Shown here one piece after another: positions 1 to 13,100 of a stretch of 64,000 nt of DNA. The DNA is taken from positions 194,153,948-194,217,947 of the forward strand of contig CP136064.1 in the NCBI GenBank assembly GCA_032622095.1. Reading direction: 5' to 3'. Numbering within the stretch: position 1 is the stretch's first letter; every line of letters begins with the position of its first letter. The position numbers were made by a program, and so were the translations under genes. The notes beneath the pieces are model-generated. The model saw only the letters and a list, made by a program, of their open reading frames with translations, had not been told where the DNA came from and made no database searches. The DNA is from Siphonodentalium dalli. Lineage: Eukaryota > Mollusca > Scaphopoda > Gadilida > Siphonodentaliidae.

Positions 1-131
1 GTGTAAGCAGAATGAGGTCCCCAGAGGTGAATTTGGTGATGCTAGCCCGCTATGCGGGGGTAGCATAACTAAATTCACCCTCTGGGGACCTCATTCTGCA
101 AATGACAGACACCCTATTTCAAGGCTTGTGC
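1..131. repeat. GGTCCCC foldback repeat, copy 1
   Basis: A near-perfect palindrome: AATGAGGTCCCCAGAGG at the left returns as CCTCTGGGGACCTCATT at the right around a short GC-rich loop. The right side runs into a 'gacagacaccctatttcaag' tail that other copies also carry. It would fold into a long hairpin. Non-autonomous foldback MITE is the likely nature. Confidence 0.85.
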
Positions 132-971
132 ATTATCCGAATTTATGCTCACAAATTACTATTTCCTTGGCTTCGGGGGTAAAAAATATTTGTCGAGAGA
201 TGTTCTCGGACCAAATTGCGGATGAAGATTGATAACTCTGAAATCAAGTGGCTTTTTAAACAAACCGGCAAAAGTTTGTTGAACAAATTGTTGATAAATA
301 ACAGGTTTTTAGGCAATTTTATATTATATACACTGTAGCTGACTGTAGCATTATTTTTGGGCAATTACTCAATTCTGATAACTGAAGCGACATTTCAAAA
401 AAAAAATTGTTGTTGTTGGAATCTGATGATATGGGGACCATCGAATCGGATTGAGTACCTTTAAAGCTAACAATCAGGTAAAAGCAGAATCCCTTTATAA
501 TCACATCTTGAGAAAACTTGGTGAGTCAGTCAAGGAATAATGTGTATACCGGTATGCTGAGAATCACCAATAAATACACATGTACTTGTAAATTCAGATT
601 AATAGTTAGTTAATTCTAGGAGCATAATACACATTTTTTTGGCATCTGAGATTCAGAATGGCAATTGTGCTCCCACATACCGTAAATGGTTATGAAGAAG
701 AACGGGATTTCTTTTCCACTCCTGATTTTTCCAGAGGTTCATGCCTGTATATATACATGTAGATGTAACGTAGGTAATCCTGTAACTCCGATGATCCTTT
801 AACATATGCCAGGGCACCATAAGAAATGAAGGGCAAAGGGGGAAAAGGGCATTTTTTATAGTATGAGGTATACCATAATAGTCGAAGACACAATTCTGCT
901 ACTGAATCAGCATTTTTGAGGAAAGACACATATTTAGATGTCAAAATGGATATACTAATTTGCTTGAAGTA

Positions 972-1196
972 AAGTAATGCCCTAAATAATCGACACCTCA
1001 ACCAGAGCAGAATTATGGGTAACTTTTCAGTATTTAGTCAGAAATATGGCTTGTTGCCATTCATCGGAAAGCTCTCATGCGATGAATGGTGGAGAGCTTT
1101 CCGATGAATGGCAACAAACCATATTTCCGACTAAATCCTGAAAAGTTACCCAAAATTCTGCTGTGGTTAAGGAGTCCATCATTTAGGGCATTACTG
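972..1196. repeat. CAGT/TA foldback MITE, copy 1
   Basis: Inverted arms of about 100 bp (left arm read AATGCCCTAAATAATCGAC, right arm its complement), meeting near 1085. The right end is ATTACTG followed by TA. This is consistent with a small Tc1/mariner-type foldback element. Confidence 0.8.
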
Positions 1197-2240
1197 TACA
1201 TTCATAACTGTTCCATTTCAGTTAGTATCATTATAAGGTACTTCTTGAGATTCTATACAGCACACAAAAGGTCTGCCTTTCCTTGCACCCCCTCCGCCCC
1301 CTGATGATATATGTTATTAGTGTTTTATAATATTGTGGATACCAACACACAGCGTTACAATTTTTTATAATCAAATAGCTTACTGGAGCATATGCTACAT
1401 TATAGATTCCAACAGGTAAACAGGGCAACTTTTTTTTCTTCTGAAGACCCCCAACAAGTTGTTTGAACCAGATAAAAAAAAAACAGCCAAGTCAAAATAA
1501 TATCCCAGATTTGTCATCATTACTATGAACTTCAAAAGAAATCTTATTTACAAAAATAACAAAACAAAGGTGCAATTAGTACTATGACCTGGCACCAGCA
1601 TGGGTATTCTAGGAAACACATGGCTTCAATTGAGATTAGCTGGGATGGATGATGGACACAGGCAGATAGAGTGCAGCACAGTCAGAACCAATTAAAGCAC
1701 CTCACTCTGACTGTAGGAGATCATTGCTGTGATAAGTGAATGCAAAATTACTCTCTATCATACATCAGTCCATAGCCCAGTGCTGAATTATATTGTCTAC
1801 AAAAAGCCTGAGCCAGTGCTACACAAAGCCAACTGTTCTCTAGTATGCTTTTTGGTTATGAGGATTTCCATGAATATTATATGGAGTCTTCACTGGTGAA
1901 AGAATTTGACAAAGGAAGTGAATAGGATGCATATATTTTGGCATTTACATGTACTCAATGCAGATACCACAAAAAAGAAGAACATGTACATTCCATTTCA
2001 GATATCAGAGGGGGGGGGGGGGTAGAAATGTGAAGTGAGAAGGAAGTGGGATACTGACTCTGGCCCCCAGGGCTTTCTCAGTGCTTGTATAAATGCATGC
2101 ATTTGATTGCAGAAAAAGAGCTTGAGACTATTCCCACTTCGAAACCCAACAGGCATTGGCCTTCAAATAATATTAATTTGAAAATTGGGTGAAGACATGA
2201 ATACCTTTATACTTGGGTTATCAAGTTAATATGAATTTTA
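1197..2240. other. Intronic/intergenic stretch without gene
   Basis: Nothing coding was recognised. It contains a 13-base G run near 2010. The region belongs to the presumed downstream part of dvl intron 5. Confidence 0.4.
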
Positions 2241-2607
2241 GTGAACGTTCAGACGACCACGATTCAATCATATGTGGAGGAATCGGGCCTGACAGAAATG
2301 TGGATAGTTTGTTCACACGATTGCGACATCTTTGCCGATGAATATATCATTGGTTGTTCATAAGCCATGGTTAACCATTTGACTGACTACCCAACGATCT
2401 TACCATATACAAATTTTACGTACACATGACTGCGATTCTGTCGCAAGTGGAGGATACACCATGATTTTGCATCTAAAATCAAACAGTGCTTGATATTATT
2501 TCTTTACTTGTAATATTGTCATGAGCATGCACAGTCCAACTACCGTTTACAACCTATGACAGATATCTTTCCACTTACAATTGATTCATGGTCATCTGAA
2601 CATTCAC
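2241..2607. mobile_element. Harbinger-like MITE, copy 1
   Basis: 367 bp with inverted ends GTGAACGTTCAGACGACCA / complement of TGGTCATCTGAACATTCAC, flanked by TTA on both sides (2238-2240, 2608-2610). The TWA target duplication is the PIF/Harbinger hallmark. No transposase frame, so non-autonomous. Exactly the same length as the copy at 20142-20508. Confidence 0.82.
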
Positions 2608-3029
2608 TTAATGTCCATGTTTTCTTTCAAATATCGGTATATTAACACTACTCTGGTTTTCAATTCCCTGGTGTTTTAAGTTCTCAGGTGAAAATGAAGT
2701 AAAATACATGTATACATGTACCAGCATGAGAAGATAGTTAATTAGGGAGAATTTATTTTTTCAGCAATGGACAGTGACCAAACAAATTTCAGTGGTTAAT
2801 CAATGACATCATGGTCGGACGCACACGTTATGATGGAAAGACAAGGAGATCTCTCGATAACTGATAGTAGTGATAATTATTCATTAAATTTTTCAGCTTA
2901 TTTATTACGTGAATGTTATGGAAACTGGCTATCTTAATTACAATCATGATTGTCTGCTGATGGTCTTTCGTGACACTGTTCCCAACACAAATACTGAATT
3001 GTTTTATTAACAAGGGGTACGCATCTAAG

Positions 3030-3640
3030 ATGCTTCTGTCAATTTTTTTGGCAGTCGAACCAAACTTCTGCCAATAAGGTGCTCAACTCCGGGAAAAAAA
3101 GTCGGACGGTGGTATATTATTGCAATAGACCTATATACCAAATATCAATTGAATCCATTAATATTTAATTGAGTTATCGCACTAACGGTGATAAAATTGT
3201 TATTAAAATAGACAAACTAAGACCCATAACTCCGGAAAAAAAAATTGGGACTAACCTGGTTTTCGAACTCGTCCGAGATATTGTTGCAAGAGACTCATAT
3301 ACCAAATATTATTTAAATCGGTTAATATTTCATTGAGTTATCGCACTAACGGTGATCAAATTGCTAAAAAATAAACAAACTAAGACCCATAACTCCGTGA
3401 AAACATTCCGGACAAACCTGGTTTTCGAACTCGTCCGAGATATTGTTGCAAGAGTCACATATACCAAATATTGTTGAAATTGGTTAATATTTGCGTGAGT
3501 TATCGCGCTAACGGTGAAAAACTAAAAAAAGTCATCAAAGATGGATAACTCTTGTCAAAAAGTTCGGACGTGACCCATTTTCTACAGGCAGTAAATAGTC
3601 ATTTTTTTTTAATCCGTTCACAAATGTCAAAGTTATAAGG
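3030..3640. repeat. Tandem repeat array, about 150-bp unit
   Basis: About three to four diverged units, each with a 'ccataactccgg' word, a poly-A stretch, 'ataccaaatatt' and 'gagttatcgcactaacggtg'. Similar vocabulary occurs in arrays at 14640-15010, 32040-33010 and 51770-52150. A GCC-rich stretch follows at 3650-3690. Confidence 0.75.
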
Positions 3641-4087
3641 CATTCTTTAGGCCCCGCCCGCCGCCGCCGCCCACCAACCGTCCCTCGTCAAACCATAAGT
3701 AGTTTTCTTGTTAATTATTATATTTCAACCACTTGTCACCAGATAATCTAAGGATTGATAAATCTAGTTTTTAAGGGTATATTATATATAATATAATATA
3801 ACTATAAACATATAATTAGTAGGCTTTAATAGGATAATATTTGTAATTTAATGAGTATTCAAAATGTTGGAGCCAATCCTAGAGATCATTAATTTTGCTT
3901 CTCTCTGGCAATAGTTTGCTAAAGAAAAATGTTAATGTTTCCCCAAGTGACCTGGTATGCTGATGGCTGATAAGAAAACTACAAACAAATGAACATAAAA
4001 TAACTATGTGATTGGTGAGGAATGAAGTGGTATTATGTGTGGTGACAGGGACATGCATGGTGATAGGGAGTGACATGATGGTCTTAC

Positions 4088-4147
4088 CATGCCCATCCAC
4101 ATGTACCATTCGATTGCGACTACCATGGGTGTGCTTACAGCCTCTAT
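4088..4147 (-). CDS. dvl: dvl exon 5 candidate (His-rich linker)
   Basis: 60 nt, exactly 20 codons in phase 1, between acceptor TTTCTTAG and donor G|GTAAGA. It encodes [15 protein letters not shown] and HVDGHG, following the RR that ends exon 4. Vertebrate Dishevelled has a basic, His-containing linker of variable sequence at this place, so position and phase fit but sequence support is weak. The phase-neutral length means it could also be an alternative exon. Transcript data would settle it. Confidence 0.6.
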
Positions 4148-7100
4148 CTAAGAAATATAAAGAATTATAAGCATCAGTTTCGTCTGCGTCAAGCTTCATG
4201 CCTTAATTAATGAAGTTAATCTCTCTTGAAAAATTAGTTATCAGGTTAAGTATAATAAACTAGAAGCTGTGGGTACTGCATGCATTTTACTCATTTTGAA
4301 AGCAAAACTCGTGCTGCAGAATTAATGTTTGACTTGAGATGAATATTAGTTCTTATTAATTAGATTGAAATTTTTGTCCAGAAAGGCCTGTGAATATCGC
4401 TTCTATGTGCCCTTAAACAGAGTAACATAATTTTAATACATCACAAATCTGAGTAATACGGTTTTACAACATGCGTTAATATAATTCACTGCTAAATAAT
4501 GTGTCGATATCGATTTTTGTGATATCACGCATTTGAAAGATTTGTCAGTTACTAATAGGCGATTCATTAACCCTTTCAGTGCCAGGGGCCGATCTCATCG
4601 GCCCTAAACCTACAAAATAAGTCTGTTAAAGAATATAAGAATAAATTATTAAAATTGTAAAAAAAATGTTGTAAAAAATTGTTAGCCCAATGCATTCTCT
4701 TATATATGCGAGGCGACCTATGGTCGACTCGCATATATAAGAGAATGCATTGGCACAGGGTATATGGGTTGATACAAAAATCAACCTGGCACTCAAAGCG
4801 TTAATAGTGTATTACTTGTTTGGTTTTATATTATTATAGGCCTGACTGATATCAGCCGTTGGTAACCTCATGTCAGCTGATATGAGGTTACCTCGGGCCT
4901 AATATCAAACCAATCAAGTAATATCCTCTAAATATGTAGTATCATCGGATTTGTCATTGTCACATGGTGAAGTGGATCAGGTTACTTTAAATAATCTCCG
5001 AAACTCAGATTACATGTACATGTGCATGTAGGTAACCATTTTATTAAATACATATTGATGGATGAGTACAAAATGTACATGTAGCTCCCTCAGGAAATTC
5101 TCAGATAATAAGCCATCAAAATTTATGTGTCATGGGTATTATTCAGATTTCTGGTAAATGAGATGTTTATAGTGGAATCACTGGAATATAATAAACAGCA
5201 AATACTTGATTGAAATGGTGACGTGAAATAATTCATGAGAGACAGGGTCCTTGTACAAACGCTCAAGTGTTTTTTTAAATAGTCCCTGCCTCCAAGGCAA
5301 TGATTCTCATGTTTGAACAATGTCCCTGTCTCTCATGAATTATTTCATGTCAAAAGTTCAATCAAGTGATTATATTCTATGTAACTCACTGATACTATTT
5401 GATGTTTATTATCTTTCATTTAGCACAAACAAAACTGTTTGAAATAACAAAGCCCCTGAATCTTGATGTTGAGAGAGCCTCTCAGAAATTGCAATCTTTA
5501 CCAATACAATGCAAATACAGTAATGCCCTAAATAATCGACTCCTTAACCACAGCAGAATTCTGGGTAACTTTTCAGGACTTCTTCGGAAATATGGCTTTT
5601 TGCCATTCATCGGAAAGCTCTCACTGAGAGCTTTCCGATGAATGGCAACAAGCCATATTTCCGACTAAATACTGAAAAGTTACCCATAATTCTGCTGTGG
5701 TTAAGGAGTTGATTATTTAGGGAATTTACTGTATAATATATAGAATATAGGATTATCCCATCAATAGAGAGAGGTCACTAGGTGGCTGGCAGAAGTTGAG
5801 ATCATGTCTGAGAATATGGTATTGGACATTTACAGAATGAGGTCCCCAGAGGGTGAATTAGTGAAGCTGGATATATCCTGCTATCCAGCACAGCAGGATA
5901 GCATTACCAAATTCATCCTCTGGGGACTTCATTCTGTATGGACTCATCAGCTATGGGAGACCTAGACTGATATTGAAGTTCCCAGATGGTGAATACTGTG
6001 ATGTGTTCCCATTTGGGAAATTCTATTATCCAATGTGTAGTTTGCTAATTTGGGTATAAAGAGAAACTTTCTAAAAAAACAAATTTGGTAATAATGAAAC
6101 TTTCCAAAGAAGATGGGGCCTAAGCAGAATGAGGTCCCCACAGGGTGAATTTAGTGATGCTAGCCCGCTCTGCTCGGTAGCATCACTAAATTCACCATCT
6201 TGGTACCTCATTCTTATAATGTCTGGAACATTATGCTCAGGCCTGGTTGAGATACTGGGAAACCTGATCCAAGTTTTAATATCTTGGTTTACCATATAAC
6301 AATACGGTACATGTGCAAATGACTGAATAAGCCAGATTATACATTTGGATGATCCAATCCCAGCTGTGCTGGCAGAAACCGTAGTTTATAGGGTTTATAG
6401 TACAGAGGATGCATCTGCTTTACTCATAACTTTCCATTGCATGCCAATCAAAATCCTCTTAACTTGAATGAAGATGTATCATGGTACTAGAACAAACACA
6501 ATTTTCATATAATGTTAACTTTGTGTACCTTTGACGTACATTGGTTACAAGTCTGAATTTATTGTGCCTGACATTTGCAGAATGAGGTCCTCAGAGGATG
6601 AATTTAGTGACGCTATCCCACACAGCGGGCTAGCACCACCTAATTCAACCTCTGGGGAATTTATCTTCTGCAAATTAGGAGATATAGAAACTGAATAGAA
6701 GGGTAAAGTAACTAAAAACAATGTTAATTTGACTATAGATACTTCTCAGAAATTTGGCCTAAGCAGAGTGAGGTCCACAGAGGGTGAATTTGGTGATCCA
6801 AGCCCAAATGTGTGGGATAGTGTAACTAAATTCACCCTCTGGGGACCTCATGGGGACCTCTGGGGGACCTCATGTCAGACACATTAAATTCAGACTTGAT
6901 TGGTTATCAACTTATCAGCATGAATATAAATGTAAACAGGCTTGTTTCTTACAGATTTTCAGTGTAAAGGTATATTAGTCAATATACATGTACCTCAAGA
7001 TACATGTATGCAAACAATGTGTTTGTTTAATTGAACAAACAAGTGATTTGTAGGACATACATGTAAATCATAGACTTAATAGTGATAAGATTTTATGTTA

Positions 7101-10100
7101 GATCATCATCAAGACAGACTTGTTCATCATACATTTTGAAAACATGTATATTTGCTGTATTTCCTGAAAATAAGACAACTGGTGTGCAATATAATTTCTT
7201 ATTCTTTGTAAAAGCAGGACATATAGTTGTATGTTATTCAGAACATCCCATGGTTGATGGAAATTCACATATTAACCCTTCCATGAGTGTAGCTTCCTGA
7301 AATTTTGCAAAAACCCTGTGCCAATGCATTCTCTTATATATGTGAGTTGTATATATAGGAGAATGTATTGGACTAACAAAATTTACCTTGACCATGTAAG
7401 CCAGTGCATTCTCTTAGTTAAGTGAGGCTCCCTTTGGGAGTGTTGCATATATAAGAGAATGCACTGGCACATGATCTTTAATGCTGCAACAGCGCAGTTA
7501 ATAAAACTGATAAGTTAGTGACCAAACACTATCTCCACTGTAAGAATGTAGCAATCAACTAAGATTATCGACAATTTCAACCCCATTGAACTGTGGCATA
7601 CTAAATGTAATTCGTTTATAACATTGACGCTGTTTTCTGGCTATTTGGATATAGGATTTATGAAAATAAATTATTGTAGCACGATTCTTTGAATTCTTTG
7701 TTTGTGCTTTCTGCCAGCATCTAGTACCTAAATTGTCCGCGGCTAAAGATGATGAAGAACACTTGCAATGCTTCCAAATAGAACTGGCTTAATACTTTTA
7801 AACATTCAATGATGAAATGATGAAATATTTGGCCTAAGTATGTGTTTATTAAAACCACTGATTACGTATCCTACGGTATGTCAACAGTGAGATTTTGACA
7901 TAAATAGTCATCTTTGTTAGTAGCATGCTTTGTTGCGAACATATACATGCAGGCACCTTTGTCACGTTTTCTGTGATCTAATTTTAGCCAAAATTATGAC
8001 TCATTGTTCACATTTTGTCCGAGGATAGTAGAAAACACACTGTATAGCATAAGATTTTAAAGATGTGCTCTTTCTTCAGTTTTTATCAAACAAATATGTT
8101 TATTGTTCCTCAAATACACACGACTACTCTTAGGCTCCAAATAAACATGAATGCATGTTTATTATTTTCATGGGAAATTCCACCCCCCCCCCCCCCCCCC
8201 CCCCCCCCCCAGCGCAGTGCTTATATTGATTTTGCACGTTAATTAATTTTGAGGCTATGAAAATTTAAATCAGCAGAAACTCAAGATTTCTATATGATTC
8301 TAATATCAAAATGCATGTACATATTCAAGTATATGGCATACATGTGAACATTTAAATATTGAATAAAACACCATATGACACATACTATGTTGATTCCTAT
8401 AATGGACCTACTATACAAATTATATAACCACAGTTATGTTGATGTTTTGCTCAGAGTTCCCTCTGTGCTATTATTTGGGTCTGCACTTTTATTAACTTTC
8501 AATGGAATTTCCCCCCTGCACTATTATTTGGGCCTGCACTTTTATTTATATACGGTTTTTGCCCAATCATAAATAGTGTTAGTAAAGGGGTGGACAATAA
8601 TATACAGTACACATAACGACATTCATATTTGAAATTACTTTTGACAAGTTTTTAGTCCATATTCTGTTTGATGAATAGTAAGATAAATTGGTTTAAATAT
8701 CACAACCCTATAGGTTCCCAAAATTGGAATTCCAAGTTTTGCTACCTTCTCTGGACAACATATCAACTCATCCTATAAGACTAAGAGAAGATAGCTCAAC
8801 CTGAATATGGATCTCTGAAGCCCACATGGTTTTATATTACCTATACATGCATGTATCTGGACTCAGAGGTGTAAAATAACAATCAATCAGACAGAGACTG
8901 AGTCAGTAAACAAAAGCTTTGCAACTGAAATTGATATTTCTTTCAATTTTGTTCACATACAAACTAAGACTGGGACAACAGTGTCACTATTTTCAGAATA
9001 CTACACTGTTCAGCTGAATTCTGTACATGCAATTCAACTGAAAAATCTCTCCTTTTAATCACTTTCAAGTAAGTGAGAGACGGGATGATCCTCATTAGGT
9101 TCCAATGGTAGTAACATAAATATGTCTGCGATGTGAATTTTATATATTTATGTAGTTATAACCATTGTCTGGGAAGAGAAACAACATTTGAAATTTGTTA
9201 TCTGTCATTAGTTAATATATATTATTGACAACATACAATGATTGCTAAGAGACAGGCCCATTTGAATGTTTTATTCTGGGTCAAAAGTGGTATGATGCAT
9301 TGATAATATTATACAAGATATTTTACTTTTGATCAGGTACAATATCAGAAAGCATGTAAATGATAATTTCTCTCCATGGCAAGATACGGTTAGATAAAAT
9401 AATTAAATTAAACTGTTGTTGCCAATTTGTAGTATAACTACCTATCATTGTCTACTGTTGCTTAAATGGCAATGTTGCCTTAAAACATATATTTTGAATC
9501 GGACATCCAATGACATATAATTTCAATTTTTATCCAACATTCAAACACGACTGAATCCCTTTAATCATACAAAATAGAGAACCACCAGGGCAGCCTAAAA
9601 AAGCTGGTAGCTGTTTGAAAGTGTACATGTTTAGCTACAATTCATACCAGTACAAAATGCTAATTATTGATATTCCAAATAAATTTTTTAAACAAATAAA
9701 ACCAACACACTAATATCTCAATTGTTCTCATTATCCCATGCTCTTATTACTGATAGAACAGTTTGGTGAGAAGTCTTATGTCTTATATGAACTGAAAACC
9801 AATGGGTAAATTTTTTTTATTTTTTGTTATATATATTTTTTTTTTGGCATTTGAGGTCAAAAAACTTGTCAGAAGGGTACGTAAACCAACTAATTAAATT
9901 GGTGTTGTCTTAATTATAAAATTTTAAAATGATATAATTTTAATTGAAATGTCTGTCAATTTACCACTCTGAAAAACTCATCCCATGCTTTCCATAGATA
10001 CAAATGTGGTGTGTTAATTTGAAATAAGAGAAATGTGAGAGATACATACTGGAAGGACTTAACGAAATATGTATATACAAGTAGTATCTGATTCTACAGA

Positions 10101-13100
10101 AATTCTTCCATAATCATTATTTATACCATAATTGGCTATGCTACCGTGTGTATAACACCTGTTTTGTAAATTTCATCTTTACACCCTACTGTGGGTATAA
10201 CGATTCCTACTATTGGTATAAATTTCTACTGTTGTGTAAATGTTTCAACGGCACTTATGTGTTAAAAGTTTATACCCATAGTAGAACGACCCGTCATTTG
10301 ACCTCTGGAGACCTCGCTGTCGAAATTTAGCCCAATTTTTCGCCACGCCCGCTTCGCGAAGTAAATACACATTTTTCCGACTCAAAACACACTGAAATGC
10401 GATAAGTGGTCTAAACACAGAGATATATACTATCCAATTCCATTTACTGGGTTTACTTGTCAAAAAATGACACATTAAAGTTAGTTTAAAGATGTTTTAT
10501 GCTAGGTGCATGCACCGACAAAGTACACGTTTTATACATGTCGGCGATAGCTGTAGAAAATGTAAACAAAACAAAGCACGTGTTCGTCTGCCTTTCCGTG
10601 TTTAAAGCGAACGACGGCTTACATTTTGACAACAACGTATAGATTGTTAATGGTATCTGCAATGTGGGAAATCTGAATGTGTGTTCACATCAGCAGACTG
10701 ATGCCCAAGAAAGTGGCGGATCACCAAATTTCCTAGAAATATGTATTACTACGCGTGACCCACATTCATGATAGCTGAACATATTTGGGTCACTCGGTGC
10801 ACATACACGTTAACAGTCACCAACAGAGTAGCAATACATTTACGAAGCGACCGAAGAATAATAATTATGGTATAAACAAAATACACCCATAGTAGCCGAG
10901 AATAACAAATTTTCACCACTCGTTGGAATTGTGGTTTTAACCACTCGCCAAAGGTGAAATTTTTTTATTCTCGGCTACTATGGGTGTATTCTATATTTCT
11001 TTCCCCTCAATAAATAGATTGTAGAGCTTATGTTACCACTCAGATTGAATAATTGGTGCTGTAAATCTTCTGATAGAACTTATAAACTTCAAATATCCAT
11101 GCAGATAAGTGTTTATATTTACCTCTCCGGGAGATTAAAGATTCTGTTTCAGTACAGGTATCACATGATTCATTTTCTCGGCTTTCCCGGCTCCCAACAG
11201 AAGCATTAGCACTGAAATTCAAACAGACAGTGAAATATAAATAAATGGTGACTCATCATTCATATAACTCTTAAAGGCTACAGCAAATGATCTGAACACA
11301 CCAGATCTAAAATAGAAATAGAATGTCACAGTTAGTGGTTCAATCTAACATCAACCAGGATTTTCCCAAGTTATTTTTTTTAGGAAAAAAAATAGTAGCA
11401 AACACTGTACAAATTGAGGAGAATATTGATAAGTGGTGGGTCCATGGGTTGTTCGAATCCTAGTCACTAATTACGCTATGTCCATATTGATATCTTAGGT
11501 AAGGGACATCAAATGTACATGCAACAAAAGATCTTATTAATTTTGAAGAAATTGAATACTGGTCCAAGAAGAATTTCTATCAAGTTAAAAATTTATGTTT
11601 CCACCGTTTAAAAACAAAATGAATTTGAGGGTGGAGACTTAACCCTGTTGGCCAACGCACAAACGGCTATAATCCAGTTGGCCCGAAAACCGATCAGACT
11701 AGTGATGAGCCGATTGTCAAATAGAGCCGTGCGCCGATTGCCGATTATTTGAGATCACTATCGGCCGATTCAGGTGCCGATTCCGATTATTTCAATAATG
11801 TATAGCAGAATATGTTGTATGTGTTATATAATACTTAGAATTAGAAGCTAGCAACAAACGTAGTAATATGCCAGTACACTGTATACATATGTATATGTTT
11901 GGGTAAGTAGATAGGTGGGTATGGGCAGACTAGTGATCGAATACAGGCAACATACCCATGTATTCTAGGCTATTCCACAACAAATTTTTGGAAAGTTTGA
12001 TGTAGCCACGTGCATGACGACATGTCCATGGTCCGTTTTTGATAACAATTCATCAAACGGCATTTTTCTTTGATCCCAATTCAAAGACATCAAGTCAAAG
12101 GAAATGAGCCGACTGAACTAGTTGCAAGTTACACCATGTTCATGTCAATTTCAGACACGATTCGATTTCGGCGTGGTCATCATAATAATCATTTGTGGTG
12201 ACATATACGTGACGTCACACGAGGCTGACTGGATGGAATGACATTGTCTTCAACTATTTAAAGTCACGTGACATGCACTTTCGGTTTCTATAGTAGTGTT
12301 TATACCTGTTACGCTGTATGTACTATATAGATAGCTTTGTTGTACTGCGTATGCATACATTTTGATTTTTTATAGTTTGACATACATAAATCAAAATGTC
12401 TACATGTTGACGAACAATAAAGTTACCTATGGGCGTACATGAGTCCCATGACATGTACGTTGTGTACATCACAATGCTAAAGAAATCAATCGACTGAAAC
12501 GACTGTTCCGGTATGCCAATAATTAATGAATTATTATGCGCAATCACGGCGTCATGCTCGCTGCCTCACTCTAACTCAAAGTGTCACGTGCTTCCCGGCG
12601 ACCCCCACTAATATATTGTTCACACATAGACCCAGGTACGGCCGGGGTATTGCAGAGGGCATGCATGTATATCAAGTTTGTGTTTGGTATCACTTTCAGT
12701 TCCCCATGTTTACTGGTCATTTATTCAACAAAACATCGTCATATTTAAAACAGTTTATTAAAGAAAAACAAGCACTCATTTATTATTTAGACAATCGGAA
12801 ATCCCGATGTTCAAACCCGAGTACCGATTGTCATCCGATGGGCCACAATCGGCCGATTCCGATTGTCGTTCCCGATTATCGGCTCATCACTAGATCAGAC
12901 AATGTACGTCACGTAAAAATGGAAAGCGGCATGTTAACTATAGATGTCAGGGTACATGTAGCTCCCATACACCCCGAAAATTCATATGAAGTTTGGTATT
13001 GATGATATTGAAAATATTTAGTCATGCAATAAAATAAAATAAAATGCTGACATCCTTGTATTTTAAATTTATTTAAATTATTTATTTTTTTTAGATTGAA

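Noticed and set aside
3879-4199. 106-codon minus-strand open frame taken as a whole gene
   Set aside because: Only 4088-4147 has splice borders and phase that fit dvl; the remainder looks intronic.
5832-6890. Regular palindromes resembling a CRISPR array
   Set aside because: Eukaryotic context, unequal spacing, palindromes of over 90 bp, no cas genes; these are foldback elements.
12526-13002. 158-codon plus-strand open frame
   Set aside because: It runs across the right end of the hAT element at 11700-12892 and its target duplication, so it is not a gene.
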